This document shows positions 8,021-17,158 of a stretch of DNA of 64,000 bases, one piece after another (position 1 is the stretch's first letter; every line of letters starts with the position of its first letter). The stretch is from Lachnospiraceae bacterium FE2018. GTDB lineage: Bacteria > Bacillota > Clostridia > Lachnospirales > Lachnospiraceae. The notes below the pieces were generated by a model. The model did no database searches, was not told the origin of the DNA, and saw only the letters and a list, made by a program, of their open reading frames with translations. The stretch spans positions 1 through 64,000 of the forward strand of contig JNKK01000005.1 in the NCBI GenBank assembly GCA_000702845.1, read 5' to 3'. Both the position numbers and the translations under genes were made by a program.

Positions 8021-8104
8021 CTTATATCTTCTCCTTTTCTTTCTCTCCTGACTGCCTGTGCTTCTCTTTCATAAGCATCTTTGCGTTCATTATATCATTT
8101 TTAA

Positions 8105-8989
8105 TCATACAGAAGTTTTTGCATTGCGATAAGCACGCAGCCGCGCTTCATCCTCATCCGTCAGCTGATCTCGGATCTCGATCATCTGTCCGACAACATT
8201 TTCCTTATCTTTCTGCAGATCAATATCAAATGAGAAATTGGTTGTATTCGGTGCCGCGAAGATACGAATCTCGTTCTTCATACCGGAAAGCAGAGTAATA
8301 AACTCAGTCAGGCGCTCCCGCTCTTCTGCCTCGACAAATTCACCGCGCGCACGTTCTTCATAGAGTTTGGTTCCCGGAACAACCGTAACCATGTTCAGAT
8401 ACATATAATATGGATGCAGCTGGTTCAGAACTTCCACGGTGCGTTTTGCCGAAATCTCGCCGTGACCCTTGCCTCCCATTCCGCCGAGGTAGATCATACG
8501 GTAGGTAACGCCTGCTTCTTCCAGACGCTTGCAGCCTTCCAGAATGTCCGCAACGGTATATCCTTTATTGACATGCTCAAGCACCTCGTCATCTGCGCAC
8601 TCGAAACCGACAACCAGATCGCTGATACCCAGAGACTTCAGATATTTCATCTCCTCTACGCTCTTTCTGCACAAATCATCAACACGCGCGTACATGCTGA
8701 CAAGCGCGCCCGAAAAGTATTTCTGAAAGAGTTTGCCGACTTCTGCGAGACGCTCCGTGCTGAGTGCATAGGGATTTCCGCCGGATGCCCAGATCCGCTT
8801 CACGTTCGGATTCTGACGCTTCGCCTCCTGAAGGTCTTCTTCGATCTGCTCCAGCGGAGCCACCCGAAACGGATATCCGTCATAGAAATTGCAGAATGTG
8901 CAGCTGTTATGTGTGCAGCCGACAGTTACCTCGACAAACAGGCTGTATGCGTCCGTCTGTGGTCTGATAATAGGTCCGTTGTAATGCAT
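8105..8989 (-). CDS. Radical SAM protein (Elp3/MiaB-like fold)
   Basis: 294 aa. The cluster-binding motif is CTHNSCTFCNF with Cys25, Cys30 and Cys33 in CX4CX2C spacing, slightly wider than the classic CX3CX2C. A GGNPYAL segment and YARVDDL follow, both typical of the SAM-binding barrel in the B12-independent HemN/YgiQ-type group; VGFECADDEVL and YLGGMGGKGHG follow further on. No C-terminal SPASM or extra cysteine cluster. AAGGAG before ATG at 8989. Such proteins are common in Clostridia and mostly uncharacterised; the substrate is unknown. Same strand as VOC and ArsR genes but with own ribosome site and no overlap, so co-transcription is possible but not shown. Confidence 0.85.
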   Translation of the reverse strand: MHYNGPIIRPQTDAYSLFVEVTVGCTHNSCTFCNFYDGYPFRVAPLEQIEEDLQEAKRQNPNVKRIWASGGNPYALSTERLAEVGKLFQKYFSGALVSMYARVDDLCRKSVEEMKYLKSLGISDLVVGFECADDEVLEHVNKGYTVADILEGCKRLEEAGVTYRMIYLGGMGGKGHGEISAKRTVEVLNQLHPYYMYLNMVTVVPGTKLYEERARGEFVEAEERERLTEFITLLSGMKNEIRIFAAPNTTNFSFDIDLQKDKENVVGQMIEIRDQLTDEDEARLRAYRNAKTSV

Positions 8990-9054
8990 AGTTTTATTCT
9001 CCTTTTAATTAGTTCGACATTTCGCAAATTATCGATTTGTACGCTTTTAAGGAT

Positions 9055-9076
9055 GCGGGCAGTTACTTCTGCCCGC
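9055..9076 (-). terminator. Weak terminator-like hairpin after arsR-type gene
   Basis: 8-bp perfect stem GCGGGCAG (9055-9062) / CTGCCCGC (9069-9076), 6-nt loop, 33 nt past the regulator's stop on the minus strand. There is no U-run, so termination is uncertain. Confidence 0.35.
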
Positions 9077-9109
9077 TGTCATTTGTTAGCTTATTTCATT
9101 ATGTACGTT

Positions 9110-9424
9110 TTACAGTTCTTCCTGTATAAATGCCGCAAACGCACGGATAGTCTCTTCATTCCTGCGATAATACGTCCACTTGCCCACACGGAGCGGCTCG
9201 ACCAGTCCTGCCTTGTGCATCATATCCAGATAATGCGAGACAGTTGACTGTGTTATTCCCACCTTGTCGCGGATATCACCGACACAGACCCCTCCGTTCA
9301 GATCTGTTCCTTCCGGTAAATGAATTCCCTGCGGGGGGAAATACTTCTCCGGTTCCTTCAGCCACTGCAGCATCTGCAGGCGGATGTCATTATCAAGTGC
9401 TTTGAAAATTGCTTTTGTATCCAT
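9110..9424 (-). CDS. ArsR/SmtB-family winged-helix repressor
   Basis: 104 aa. Opening MDTKAIFKALDNDIRLQML is the typical N-terminal dimer helix; recognition helix in GITQSTVSHYLDMMHKAGLV (about 56-75), followed by the beta wing VGKWTYYRRNEE. One cysteine (GVCVGDI) near residue 48 and no ELCVCDL metal box, so it may sense something other than thiophilic metals. The ATG at 9424 lies only six nt after a consensus -10 box, with no ribosome site, so the message is predicted to be leaderless. The promoter spacer contains an inverted repeat (9434-9453) suiting autorepression. The gene upstream is an EamA transporter, a possible regulated partner. Confidence 0.88.
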   Translation of the reverse strand: MDTKAIFKALDNDIRLQMLQWLKEPEKYFPPQGIHLPEGTDLNGGVCVGDIRDKVGITQSTVSHYLDMMHKAGLVEPLRVGKWTYYRRNEETIRAFAAFIQEEL

Positions 9425-9430
9425 GCTCTC

Positions 9431-9458
9431 ATTATATCGATTATTCGCGATATGTCAA
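9431..9458 (-). promoter_or_regulatory. ArsR promoter with operator embedded in the spacer
   Basis: Minus strand TTGACA (9453-9458), 16-bp spacer, TATAAT (9431-9436). An inverted repeat ATATCG (9434-9439) / CGATAT (9448-9453) spans the spacer and touches both hexamers, so repressor binding would block polymerase. Predicted +1 coincides with the A of the start codon at 9424. Confidence 0.75.
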
Positions 9459-9486
9459 GACGTTTTTCAAGATCAGAAAAAAAGAA

Positions 9487-10371
9487 TTATTTCCTGTCCG
9501 ACAATATCAGCCCCGCCAGCGTCATCACAATTCCGATTCCGGCAGCCAGCGTAATCTTTTCCTTCAGTATCAAAACTGATGAAACCACAGTCACGACAGG
9601 AGTCAGGTAAATATACACGCTGGTCTTTACAACCCCGATCAGTCTGACTGCCAGATTCCATACAGCAAAGCAGATTGCTGATGCAATGATTCCCAGATAC
9701 AGAATATTGATCAGAATCACCGGATCCCGCAGTTTTTCCAGCGGCGGGTTAAAACGAAAGACCGCCATGGCAGGAATCATAAACAAAGTCCCGTAAGCAA
9801 AGATCCGGCGTGTTGCCCCGGCAGTACTATAGCCGAACGAAGTGATTTTCTTTGACAGCACAGAATAGACAGACCATGACAATGCAGCACAAAGACCAAG
9901 CAAATCTCCGAGAAAATGAAGTTCAACGCCGGAGCTGCCGAAACTCAGAAGGCACAGGCCTGTCATTGAAATAATGAATCCCACATAGAACCAGACCGTT
10001 GTTTTCTCTCCCCGCAGCCGGAATATTTTCGAAAGCAGGGCCGTAAAAAACGGTGCAACTGTAATCAGGACACCGATATTTGATGCAAGTGTATACTGAA
10101 GCGCAATATTCTCCAGCAGATAATATAGCGTGACGCCAAAGAAACCTGCTGCAAGAAAGGTGCTTTCTTCGCGCATGTTCCGGTAACGGATTCTGTGCGG
10201 ATACATAAGCCATAACACACCGTAACCGATTACAAACCGGATCATCAGTATTTCAACCGGTTTAAAATCACGCAGAAGTACTTTTGTGGAAATATAAGTT
10301 GTACCCCATACAAGAATGGTAAAGAGTGCGGCAAGATGTCCGCGGCCTTCCCCTGAATTTACAGAATGCAT
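9487..10371 (-). CDS. EamA/DMT-superfamily transporter
   Basis: 294 aa, ten predicted hydrophobic spans in two repeated EamA halves, the usual architecture for drug/metabolite exporters (RhaT/YdcZ-like). First half begins LAALFTILVWGTTYISTK, with the family's WG(S/T) feature; second half begins near residue 155 at LGLCAALSWSVYSVLSKK. Start at 10371 is preceded by AAAGGAT at a somewhat long spacing of about 13 nt. It lies downstream of comEC and upstream of the ArsR-type regulator. Such exporters move amino acids, nucleosides or metabolites; no substrate can be assigned. Confidence 0.87.
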   Translation of the reverse strand: MHSVNSGEGRGHLAALFTILVWGTTYISTKVLLRDFKPVEILMIRFVIGYGVLWLMYPHRIRYRNMREESTFLAAGFFGVTLYYLLENIALQYTLASNIGVLITVAPFFTALLSKIFRLRGEKTTVWFYVGFIISMTGLCLLSFGSSGVELHFLGDLLGLCAALSWSVYSVLSKKITSFGYSTAGATRRIFAYGTLFMIPAMAVFRFNPPLEKLRDPVILINILYLGIIASAICFAVWNLAVRLIGVVKTSVYIYLTPVVTVVSSVLILKEKITLAAGIGIVMTLAGLILSDRK

Positions 10372-10452
10372 TTTGGTTCATTATCCTTTTTTCATTTCGT
10401 CGGCACAACGCCGCCAATCAGGAATTATAACCATCTCCGGCATAAAGTTCAA

Positions 10453-10468
10453 GTCCCGCGCGCGGGAC
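10453..10468. repeat. 16-bp perfect GC palindrome downstream of comEC
   Basis: GTCCCGCGCGCGGGAC, fully self-complementary, in the 127-nt gap between comEC and the EamA gene. It has no U-tract and no loop, so it is not a classic terminator. Possible protein site or cruciform-prone element. Confidence 0.5.
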
Positions 10469-10498
10469 ACGGCGCGGAACCCGGGTCTGGTTCACGTT

Positions 10499-13036
10499 TT
10501 ACCGATATGTCACCACACGCATATGCTCTCCATCTGTTTCGACAGTCACGGCTCCTCCCAGATCAGTCCGGAACACGTCGGCTCCGCATGCTGCAAGCCG
10601 CTCCAGTGTTTCTGCATGCGGATGCCCGTACAGATTATTTCTGCCGGCAGAAATAACAGCCACCTTCGGTTTCGCCAGATCCAGTAATTCCTTCGTTGAC
10701 GCATTCCTGGAACCGTGATGCGCCACTTTCAGACAATCAATCTCCCCCAGGAATTCTGTACCGGCCGTACCATCTTCCTGCGCCGACAGCAGTTCCTGCT
10801 CTCCTGCTCCTTCCAGATCTCCGGTGAGAAGCAGATCAAATTTCCCGTACGAAATCCCCAGTACCGTGGATCTCTCATTACCGCCGTCCGTTATTCCTGC
10901 GAAAGGATAAAGAACCCTGATCTGCAGCTCATCTGCTGTCAGACTGTCACCGCGCGATACGTAATACATCATCGTTCCTGTTTTCCTGCAGAGATCCCGG
11001 AACAGATCCGCCGTTTCCGTTTCTTTCATCCATTCCGGAAGATACAGTGCGCGCACGTGTATGAAAAGACTCCCCTCTGAAACTGCCTGCAGCAACTCTA
11101 TCATTCCGCTGATATGATCCTGATCCTCATGACTGATCCAGATCCCTTCAATCTGCCGGATCCCCTGCTGCTTAAGATACGGAATGATGCGCCAGGTACC
11201 GACTTCATCAATACTGGTGCTTCCGCCGTCGATCAGAAATGCTGTCCGGCCGCCGCTGCGCACGACCAGTCCGTCTCCCTGGCCGACATCCAGCGCTGTG
11301 AAGGAAAAAGGAACTGCCGGACGGTACATCAGCAGCAGGATCGCAAAAACAAACAGCGGGCATACAGCTCCGGCTGTAAATCGCGGTCTACGGCCGCCGG
11401 GAATCTGTGCAGCGCACTTCAGTATTATCTTTTGCGCAGATGCGGAATTCCGCCGCAGCATCCTGTGCAGCAGTATCAATGCGCCGGTCACCAGCAGGTA
11501 ATACAGAATCACCTGCAAAACAGATGGCTGTCCGCAAATCCATACACTGCCCGGAACATTTCGAAGCAAATGAAGCAAACCACTCATACTCCGGATACAT
11601 ATGTGTACCGGAAACAAAAGTACACCGGCAAGAAAAAATGAGAACAGACTTGCAGCGCTTCCCGCCGCACCAAGCGCAAGAACAGGTCCCGTGAGCGGGA
11701 CGATCAGCAGATTTGTAAAGAAACTGAATGCCGGTATTTCATAGTAATAATATGCGATCAACGGCATTGTGATCAATGTCATAACCAGATAGCTGCACAG
11801 TGAGCGCAGAAGGAGAAAACCTGTCCTGTGAATAATTGTATCGGGTTTTACCGGTTCTTTCCCCTGCTCAAGACACACTTCCTTCCATCTTTTCTCTGCG
11901 TCATGCAGTATTACATCTGCCGCCGATGTGCCGATGACGGCGGCAAATGAGAGCTGAAAGCCTGCCAGAAATAAAAAGCCCGGATTGGTCAGAAGAATCA
12001 GAATTCCTGCCAGAGAAAGTGCAGAGATCCAGTCATAACTCCGTTTCGTGATCCATGCACCCATCGAAGCAGCAAACATGACGATTGCGCGGACAGCGGA
12101 GGAAGGATTTCCCACCAGCATACAGTAGACAGACATAAAAACTGACGACAGAACAGCTGCCGCCGGCATCGGAATCCACAGATACTGCAGCAGCATAAAC
12201 AGCCCCATGCCGAGCATGGAAATATGAAGCCCGGAAATTGCCAGAATATGCATGATGCCGCCAATCTGATAGTCCCGCCGGATTTCGTCATCCAGCAGCC
12301 CCCGTTCGCCAAGAAGCATCCCGGCGAGAACCCCGGCAGAATCTTCCGGAAGCAGCTGCTTCATGTTCTGCGTGAGACGATTGCGCAGCAGAGATATCCG
12401 CTCTGCAGGCCCACCACCCGGGCTTAATACTTTCAGTTTCTCACACCGCATTGAATAATACAGTTTCATGCATGCATAATAGCGGCGCGCGTCAAACTGT
12501 CCCGGATTTCCTGCAGCCTCAATTCGCCTGATGATGCCGGTTCCCTGCACTTCTGACCCGATCGGACAGACCACATCTTTTTCAGTTGAAAACAATAAAT
12601 ATGGAAAATATACGGAACGATCGTTCCCTGAATCTGATTCGAGTGCATCTGACCTGCGCGAATCAGCATCCTGATCTGAATGGATCTCTTTGATCTGTGT
12701 AATCTGTACACCCTTCAGCACATACCGGAAGGATGCTTCTGTTTCTTTTCTGCTTATGATCCGGCCGCGGACCTGCAGCGCTGCACCGCCTTCCGGAAGT
12801 TCGCGCGACAGAGATACGTTCTCCGTACGGTCCCGGTCCGGCTGTTCACCGGTTTCCTGCCGTATACCGGTTTCCTGCCGCACGCTGCTGCGGCCGGTAA
12901 CCTGCTCACCGTTCAGCATGGCACAATCAGCACGGTCAAGAACCGGTACGCCGAAAACCGGCGCACGGGCTGCCCGCAGAATTAAGATTACAAGCATCAG
13001 ACCGATCCAGACCAGACAAAGCGGTCTTTTTCTCAT
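10499..13036 (-). CDS. comEC: ComEC/Rec2 DNA-uptake channel
   Basis: 845-aa polytopic membrane protein that conducts single-stranded DNA across the membrane in natural transformation. N-terminal hydrophobic helix (residues 7-22), an external OB-like region with many charged residues, the central Competence domain (GMLLGERGLLDDEIRRDYQ leading into IMHILAISGLHISMLGMGL), and a C-terminal metallo-beta-lactamase domain beginning FTALDVGQGDGLVV, with the metal motif HEDQDH and later AHHGSRNAS. Full length for the family, no frameshift. Own ATG at 13036 preceded by AAAAAGGAAAC. It is the last gene of the comEA-RR-HK-GerMN-comEC series on the minus strand. The presence of both comEA and comEC suggests at least ancestral transformability; pilus genes are not in this window. 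Confidence 0.93.
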   Translation of the reverse strand: MRKRPLCLVWIGLMLVILILRAARAPVFGVPVLDRADCAMLNGEQVTGRSSVRQETGIRQETGEQPDRDRTENVSLSRELPEGGAALQVRGRIISRKETEASFRYVLKGVQITQIKEIHSDQDADSRRSDALESDSGNDRSVYFPYLLFSTEKDVVCPIGSEVQGTGIIRRIEAAGNPGQFDARRYYACMKLYYSMRCEKLKVLSPGGGPAERISLLRNRLTQNMKQLLPEDSAGVLAGMLLGERGLLDDEIRRDYQIGGIMHILAISGLHISMLGMGLFMLLQYLWIPMPAAAVLSSVFMSVYCMLVGNPSSAVRAIVMFAASMGAWITKRSYDWISALSLAGILILLTNPGFLFLAGFQLSFAAVIGTSAADVILHDAEKRWKEVCLEQGKEPVKPDTIIHRTGFLLLRSLCSYLVMTLITMPLIAYYYYEIPAFSFFTNLLIVPLTGPVLALGAAGSAASLFSFFLAGVLLFPVHICIRSMSGLLHLLRNVPGSVWICGQPSVLQVILYYLLVTGALILLHRMLRRNSASAQKIILKCAAQIPGGRRPRFTAGAVCPLFVFAILLLMYRPAVPFSFTALDVGQGDGLVVRSGGRTAFLIDGGSTSIDEVGTWRIIPYLKQQGIRQIEGIWISHEDQDHISGMIELLQAVSEGSLFIHVRALYLPEWMKETETADLFRDLCRKTGTMMYYVSRGDSLTADELQIRVLYPFAGITDGGNERSTVLGISYGKFDLLLTGDLEGAGEQELLSAQEDGTAGTEFLGEIDCLKVAHHGSRNASTKELLDLAKPKVAVISAGRNNLYGHPHAETLERLAACGADVFRTDLGGAVTVETDGEHMRVVTYR

Positions 13037-13076
13037 CTTCTGCCTGTTTCCTTTTTCTTAAATATCGTTGTAACTG

Positions 13077-14069
13077 TTATTGAATCAAAGCTTCGTTTTT
13101 TTCGTAAGGGACATCCAGTGCCAGAGAATTGCGGAACATCATACTGCTCACACCGTTAATGGAAAACTGCACCTTGGAAACATGACATGTATCCACCAGC
13201 GCATTTACAATGGAGTACAGCTGTACTTCCGCGCTGACACTCAACACGGAATTGCTGAATGTCTCGTCCAGATTGACATAGCAGATGCCTTCCTGAATTG
13301 CCACACTCAGAATTCTTGTTTCTGTCGAAACAGTCGGGTAATGTCCCGCTGTCGTTGTTCCGCGTACGATTTCCTCGACAACCGCACGCTCAAGAGGTTC
13401 ACTCGTATTATAGTAAACGGTTCGTTCCTCAGGAACCAGCTGTGTTCCGCTCTCGTCCGTGTAATAAAGCTGCATAACTGCGCTTTTATAAGAATTAATT
13501 GATCTGCTGGCGTCCTCGACAAAACTGTCCCGGCCGAGCTTTCCGATCACCACTCCGTTCCGGTCCTTCAGCGGGTTTCCTTCGACCCGGAATTCGACGT
13601 AATTAACTGTCTCAACCTGCGTGAGCGTCTTGACAAGCCCCGCCCTGGTTAACAGCTCCCGCACAGGTGAAAGTTTTAAATAGGCTTCTGACATATTCAG
13701 CTGCAATACATCATTTTCGATGTGATAATCCTGTACCGTGATCTCATCTGTCAGAAGAGGAAGGAGCGCTGCATCATCTGCTGAAGGCTGCCTGCAGATC
13801 CCGAGCAGTTCCTCAATCATTTCGTCAGGCTCGGTGCTGTCCGGTTTGAATTCGAAAGACTTGAGCTGATTCTTTTCTTCATCAATATAGTATAACCGTC
13901 TGACAGACCCCGCCTGTGCCGTTTCGTCAACCAGCAGCGAAGAACCGCCCCCGCACGCCGCAAGAAGCGGAATCATCAGAAGGATAAAACCGGCTGCATA
14001 TACTGCAGCATGAATCCTCTCTGCCTTTTTTTTAATCCATTCACTGAAATGATCACTTCTGATCTTCAT
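13077..14069 (-). CDS. GerMN-domain lipoprotein
   Basis: 330 aa. Basic N-terminus, hydrophobic stretch and lipobox LLAAC near residue 39, so a membrane-anchored extracytoplasmic lipoprotein. Two GerMN (sporulation/germination) domains follow: about 55-190, and 195-320 containing ERAVVEEIVRGT and CYVNLDETF. GAGGAG before ATG at 14069. It follows the histidine kinase gene by 61 nt and precedes comEC by 40 nt, as in several Clostridia where an LpqB/GerMN lipoprotein accompanies an envelope two-component system and may modulate the kinase. That regulatory role is inference from gene order. Confidence 0.85.
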   Translation of the reverse strand: MKIRSDHFSEWIKKKAERIHAAVYAAGFILLMIPLLAACGGGSSLLVDETAQAGSVRRLYYIDEEKNQLKSFEFKPDSTEPDEMIEELLGICRQPSADDAALLPLLTDEITVQDYHIENDVLQLNMSEAYLKLSPVRELLTRAGLVKTLTQVETVNYVEFRVEGNPLKDRNGVVIGKLGRDSFVEDASRSINSYKSAVMQLYYTDESGTQLVPEERTVYYNTSEPLERAVVEEIVRGTTTAGHYPTVSTETRILSVAIQEGICYVNLDETFSNSVLSVSAEVQLYSIVNALVDTCHVSKVQFSINGVSSMMFRNSLALDVPYEKNEALIQ

Positions 14070-14130
14070 GAAATCTTCTCCTCAATGTTTCATCTTTTTC
14101 TTCCGGACCCGTTCTTTTAAGTTTCGTTCC

Positions 14131-15579
14131 TCATGCGATATATACAAGCGGAATACGGACAGAGAATGTCGTCCCCTCGCCCGGTTTGGAGTGAACTTTA
14201 ATCGCGCCGCGGTGCATAACAATTGCATTTCTTGTAATCGCGAGACCCAGTCCGGTACCGCCGATTTCACGGGAATGACTCTTATCTACACGATAGAACC
14301 GTTCAAAAATGTGATCCTGTGCCTCTTCCGGAATTCCGATGCCGGAATCCGCCACTGTTACATAGAAATATTTATGATCGGCATTCAGTGAAATCCGAAC
14401 CCAGCCGCCCTCCGGCTGATTATATTTGATCGCATTCTCCACCAGATTGGAAAATGCAAGGGCAAGCTTCGTCTGGTCAATCTCGGCATTGACCGGACGG
14501 AAGCTGTCAAACGTCAGTTCCACATTTCGCAGTTTCGCGATCGGCGTCAGGCGCTTCACGATCAGACCGATCAGATCATTGATGTTTACCGTTTCAATGT
14601 TCAGATCCAGGGCTTTTCTGTCCATCTTGACCAGCGAAAGCAGATCCGTGATAATCTGGTTTTCACGGTCGATCTCCGACGAGATATCTTTCATAAACTC
14701 CTGGTATTGTTCAATCGGAACATCCGGCTGACTGTTCAGCGCATCTGCAAGAACCTTGATTGACGCAAGCGGCGTCTTCAGCTCATGTGAGACATTGGAT
14801 ACAAACTCTTCACGGGAATCATCCAGCACTTTGATTCGTTTCAGCAGCCGGTTAAACGCGTTGGTAATCAGCTCCGTCTCCAGATAATCTGTGACGGAAA
14901 TCTGCTCTTCCAGATATCCTTCCGTCAGTCCCTCGATGGAATCTGTGATTTTCTCAAACGGTTTTACGAGAATACCTGAGAGCACAAAGCTCAGCAGCAG
15001 GATGACAAATATGATAATCGTCAGAGCAACAATACCGCGCCGTTCCATCAGATCTCTGCTGATCTGAATCTCTGTCAGCGATACACTCACAACCATCACG
15101 CCGAGCACTTCCGGATTCTCTGCTGTATTATCCGTGATCGCCAGTGTCATATCAACGTACTGGTTCCGTGAATCCAGCTGATCTGTCTCCTCCCCGTCGA
15201 AGCAGCGTACAACGCGGGCTGACAGAATGTATTTTCCCCGGTCCAGATTGAACGTATCTTTAATAATCCGGTAATCTCTGTCAATCACCATAATACGTCC
15301 GCCATACAAATTGGTCAGGATATTCAATTCTCCGTTCACAACCTCGTTGGACGGATCTTCCAGGTAATTAAGACTGACAAGCTGATCACAGAGAATCGAA
15401 CACTGATTCTTTACCGCGATCGTCCTCTGTGAAATCGCATGGTTCTCCTGGCTGCGGAGAATCACCGACTCCAGTATAATTGCCGGAATAATGCCCATCA
15501 CACAAATCAGAATCATGATGCGCAGTCGCAGCGAACGCAAAAATCTGAGTTTATCACTTCGAAATAATCTGGATACCAT
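14131..15579 (-). CDS. Membrane sensor histidine kinase (OmpR-class partner)
   Basis: 482 aa. First transmembrane helix about 19-40, an extracytoplasmic sensor of about 140 residues, second helix about 183-204, HAMP linker, HisKA with the phospho-acceptor in VSNVSHELKTP (His265), and a HATPase with the N box FSNLVENAIKYN and glycine boxes DSGIGIP and GGTGLGLAI. Overall like PhoR/WalK. The matching response regulator is 1.6 kb away at 17159-17851 on the same strand, with a chloride channel gene on the opposite strand between them. The kinase has its own strong promoter at 15666-15694, so it no longer depends on transcription from the regulator. Confidence 0.92.
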   Translation of the reverse strand: MVSRLFRSDKLRFLRSLRLRIMILICVMGIIPAIILESVILRSQENHAISQRTIAVKNQCSILCDQLVSLNYLEDPSNEVVNGELNILTNLYGGRIMVIDRDYRIIKDTFNLDRGKYILSARVVRCFDGEETDQLDSRNQYVDMTLAITDNTAENPEVLGVMVVSVSLTEIQISRDLMERRGIVALTIIIFVILLLSFVLSGILVKPFEKITDSIEGLTEGYLEEQISVTDYLETELITNAFNRLLKRIKVLDDSREEFVSNVSHELKTPLASIKVLADALNSQPDVPIEQYQEFMKDISSEIDRENQIITDLLSLVKMDRKALDLNIETVNINDLIGLIVKRLTPIAKLRNVELTFDSFRPVNAEIDQTKLALAFSNLVENAIKYNQPEGGWVRISLNADHKYFYVTVADSGIGIPEEAQDHIFERFYRVDKSHSREIGGTGLGLAITRNAIVMHRGAIKVHSKPGEGTTFSVRIPLVYIA

Positions 15580-15665
15580 TACACAGCATATCTCTTTTCT
15601 TTGTCAGCGCAGCGGGATATCCTGCATCTGACATTTTATGACATCAACTTCAAATCCCGGATTCG

Positions 15666-15694
15666 ATTATAGCACACAGATTTCCGCATGACAA
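15666..15694 (-). promoter_or_regulatory. Promoter of the histidine kinase-GerMN-comEC unit
   Basis: Minus strand TTGTCA (15689-15694), 17-bp spacer, TATAAT (15666-15671). Predicted leader of about 80 nt to the kinase ATG. Confidence 0.8.
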
Positions 15695-15787
15695 CTTTTA
15701 TGTAATCCTATCTGCAGGGTTTTATGCACCCTACCTCCGTCAGTTATTTAAAACGAATAAAAATGAAACCTGTCACTGTTTTATTCT

Positions 15788-15815
15788 TTGAATCTGCATT
15801 CGTCCGTGATAAAAT
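15788..15815 (+). promoter_or_regulatory. Promoter of the ClC channel gene
   Basis: TTGAAT (15788-15793), 16-bp spacer, TAAAAT (15810-15815), about 37 nt from the predicted +1 to the ATG at 15859. Divergent from the kinase promoter about 120 bp away. The 15580-15858 gap holds only these promoters. Confidence 0.55.
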
Positions 15816-15858
15816 GTTATACGATCCTGATTAACAGAAAACAGCGGATTATAAAACC

Positions 15859-17121
15859 ATGCATAAATTATTTCGTAAAATTCCGTTTCACGCGCTGATG
15901 GTCACTCTGATCTATCTCGGGAAATGGATTCTGACTGCCGAATGCATCGGATTAATCATTGGCGCCATCGGAGCGGCTTTCTTTCATGTACTGCGTTTTG
16001 TTACAGAGTTAAGATCTGCGCATCACTGGCTGATCCTTCTGCTTCCTGCCGGCGGTCTGCTCATCGTTTACGTCTACCGGCTTTGCGGCGAGGTAAATGA
16101 CCGCGGAACCAACCAGGTGATCACCGCCATAACCGGAGATGACCGCGTTCCACCCGTCAAGGCGCCGCTGATCTTCTTCGCGACAGCAGTCACACACCTG
16201 TTCGGCGGCTCCGCTGGCAGAGAAAGCGCAGCACTTCAGATTGGCGGCTGCATCGGGCAGAACCTGGGATATGTCTTTCATTTTCACGAGGGTGACCGGA
16301 AAATCATCACAATGTGCGGAATGAGCGCTGCTTTTGCGGCCCTGTTCGGTACGCCGCTCTCCGCAGCATTTCTCGCGATGGAGATTTCCAGCATCGGAGT
16401 TCTGTACTACGCCGCACTCGTACCATGTGCGCTTTCTGCGCTTACCGCTAATGCGCTTGCAGTCTACCTCGGCACAAAGCCGGATGCATTCACGATGTAC
16501 ATCACGCCCACCTTTAATGTTCCGCATGCAGTACTCTGCGGATGCCTGACAATCCTCTGTGCGCTGATCAGCATTCTCTTCTGCATCTCACTGCACAAAG
16601 GAGGGGAACTGTACAAGCGTTACTTCCCGAATCCATATGTGCGCATCGTGGTTGCCGGGTGTCTTGTCGCTTTTCTGACCATGCTCTCAGGCGGAACCAT
16701 GTTTAACGGCGCCGGCATGGACATGATTGAGCGCTCTTTCCGCGAAGGTGTTCCTGCATATGCATTTCTGGGGAAAATACTGTTTACCACACTTACCATG
16801 AGCGCCGGATATAAAGGAGGCGAAATCGTACCTTCCCTGTATGTCGGCGCCACCTTCGGATGTACCTTCGCATCCCTCTTCGGATTTAACCAGCCCCTGT
16901 GTGCTGCAATCGGTATGGCTGCGCTTTTCTGCGGCATTACAAACTGTCCGATTGCCTCACTGCTGCTCTGCTTTGAGATGTTCGGCTATGCAGGTATGCC
17001 ATACTACCTGATTACGATTGCACTGAGTTATGCATTCTCGGGATATTACAGTGTTTACGGAAGCCAGAAGATCGTATATTCCAAATTCCGCAACACCTAT
17101 ATTAACCGTCAGACAAAATAA
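15859..17121 (+). CDS. ClC-family voltage-gated chloride channel/antiporter
   Basis: 420 aa with about ten membrane segments. The family filter motifs are present: GGSAGRESAALQIG (the G(K/R)EGP-type motif, here GRESA), FGTPLSAAFLAMEI (GxFxP-type, here GTPLS), and GYKGGEIVPSLYVGA (matching the GxxGGxFxPSLxxGA motif). Replacement of the usual GREGP by GRESA marks a divergent subfamily, and a fluoride/proton antiporter (CLC-F) role is possible. No C-terminal CBS domains. The gene sits on the plus strand between the response regulator and its kinase. Its stop overlaps a bidirectional terminator shared with the regulator. Confidence 0.87.
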   Translation: MHKLFRKIPFHALMVTLIYLGKWILTAECIGLIIGAIGAAFFHVLRFVTELRSAHHWLILLLPAGGLLIVYVYRLCGEVNDRGTNQVITAITGDDRVPPVKAPLIFFATAVTHLFGGSAGRESAALQIGGCIGQNLGYVFHFHEGDRKIITMCGMSAAFAALFGTPLSAAFLAMEISSIGVLYYAALVPCALSALTANALAVYLGTKPDAFTMYITPTFNVPHAVLCGCLTILCALISILFCISLHKGGELYKRYFPNPYVRIVVAGCLVAFLTMLSGGTMFNGAGMDMIERSFREGVPAYAFLGKILFTTLTMSAGYKGGEIVPSLYVGATFGCTFASLFGFNQPLCAAIGMAALFCGITNCPIASLLLCFEMFGYAGMPYYLITIALSYAFSGYYSVYGSQKIVYSKFRNTYINRQTK

Positions 17122-17147
17122 AAAAACCGCCGCAGGGCGGTTTTTTT
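17120..17147. terminator. Bidirectional terminator between ClC and response regulator genes
   Basis: AAAAAAA-CCGCC (stem 17127-17131), loop GCAG, GGCGG (17136-17140) then seven T. A-tract and T-tract make it work both ways between the convergent genes; it overlaps the ClC stop codon. Confidence 0.92.
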
Positions 17148-17158
17148 ATTGACTGATA

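Noticed and set aside
10430-10500. tRNA remnant near GTTCAAGTCCCGC
   Set aside because: The T-loop-like string has no matching acceptor or anticodon stems around it; the GC palindrome explains the resemblance.
15580-17158. Insertion sequence carrying the ClC gene
   Set aside because: No transposase, no flanking terminal inverted repeats or target duplication that I could see.
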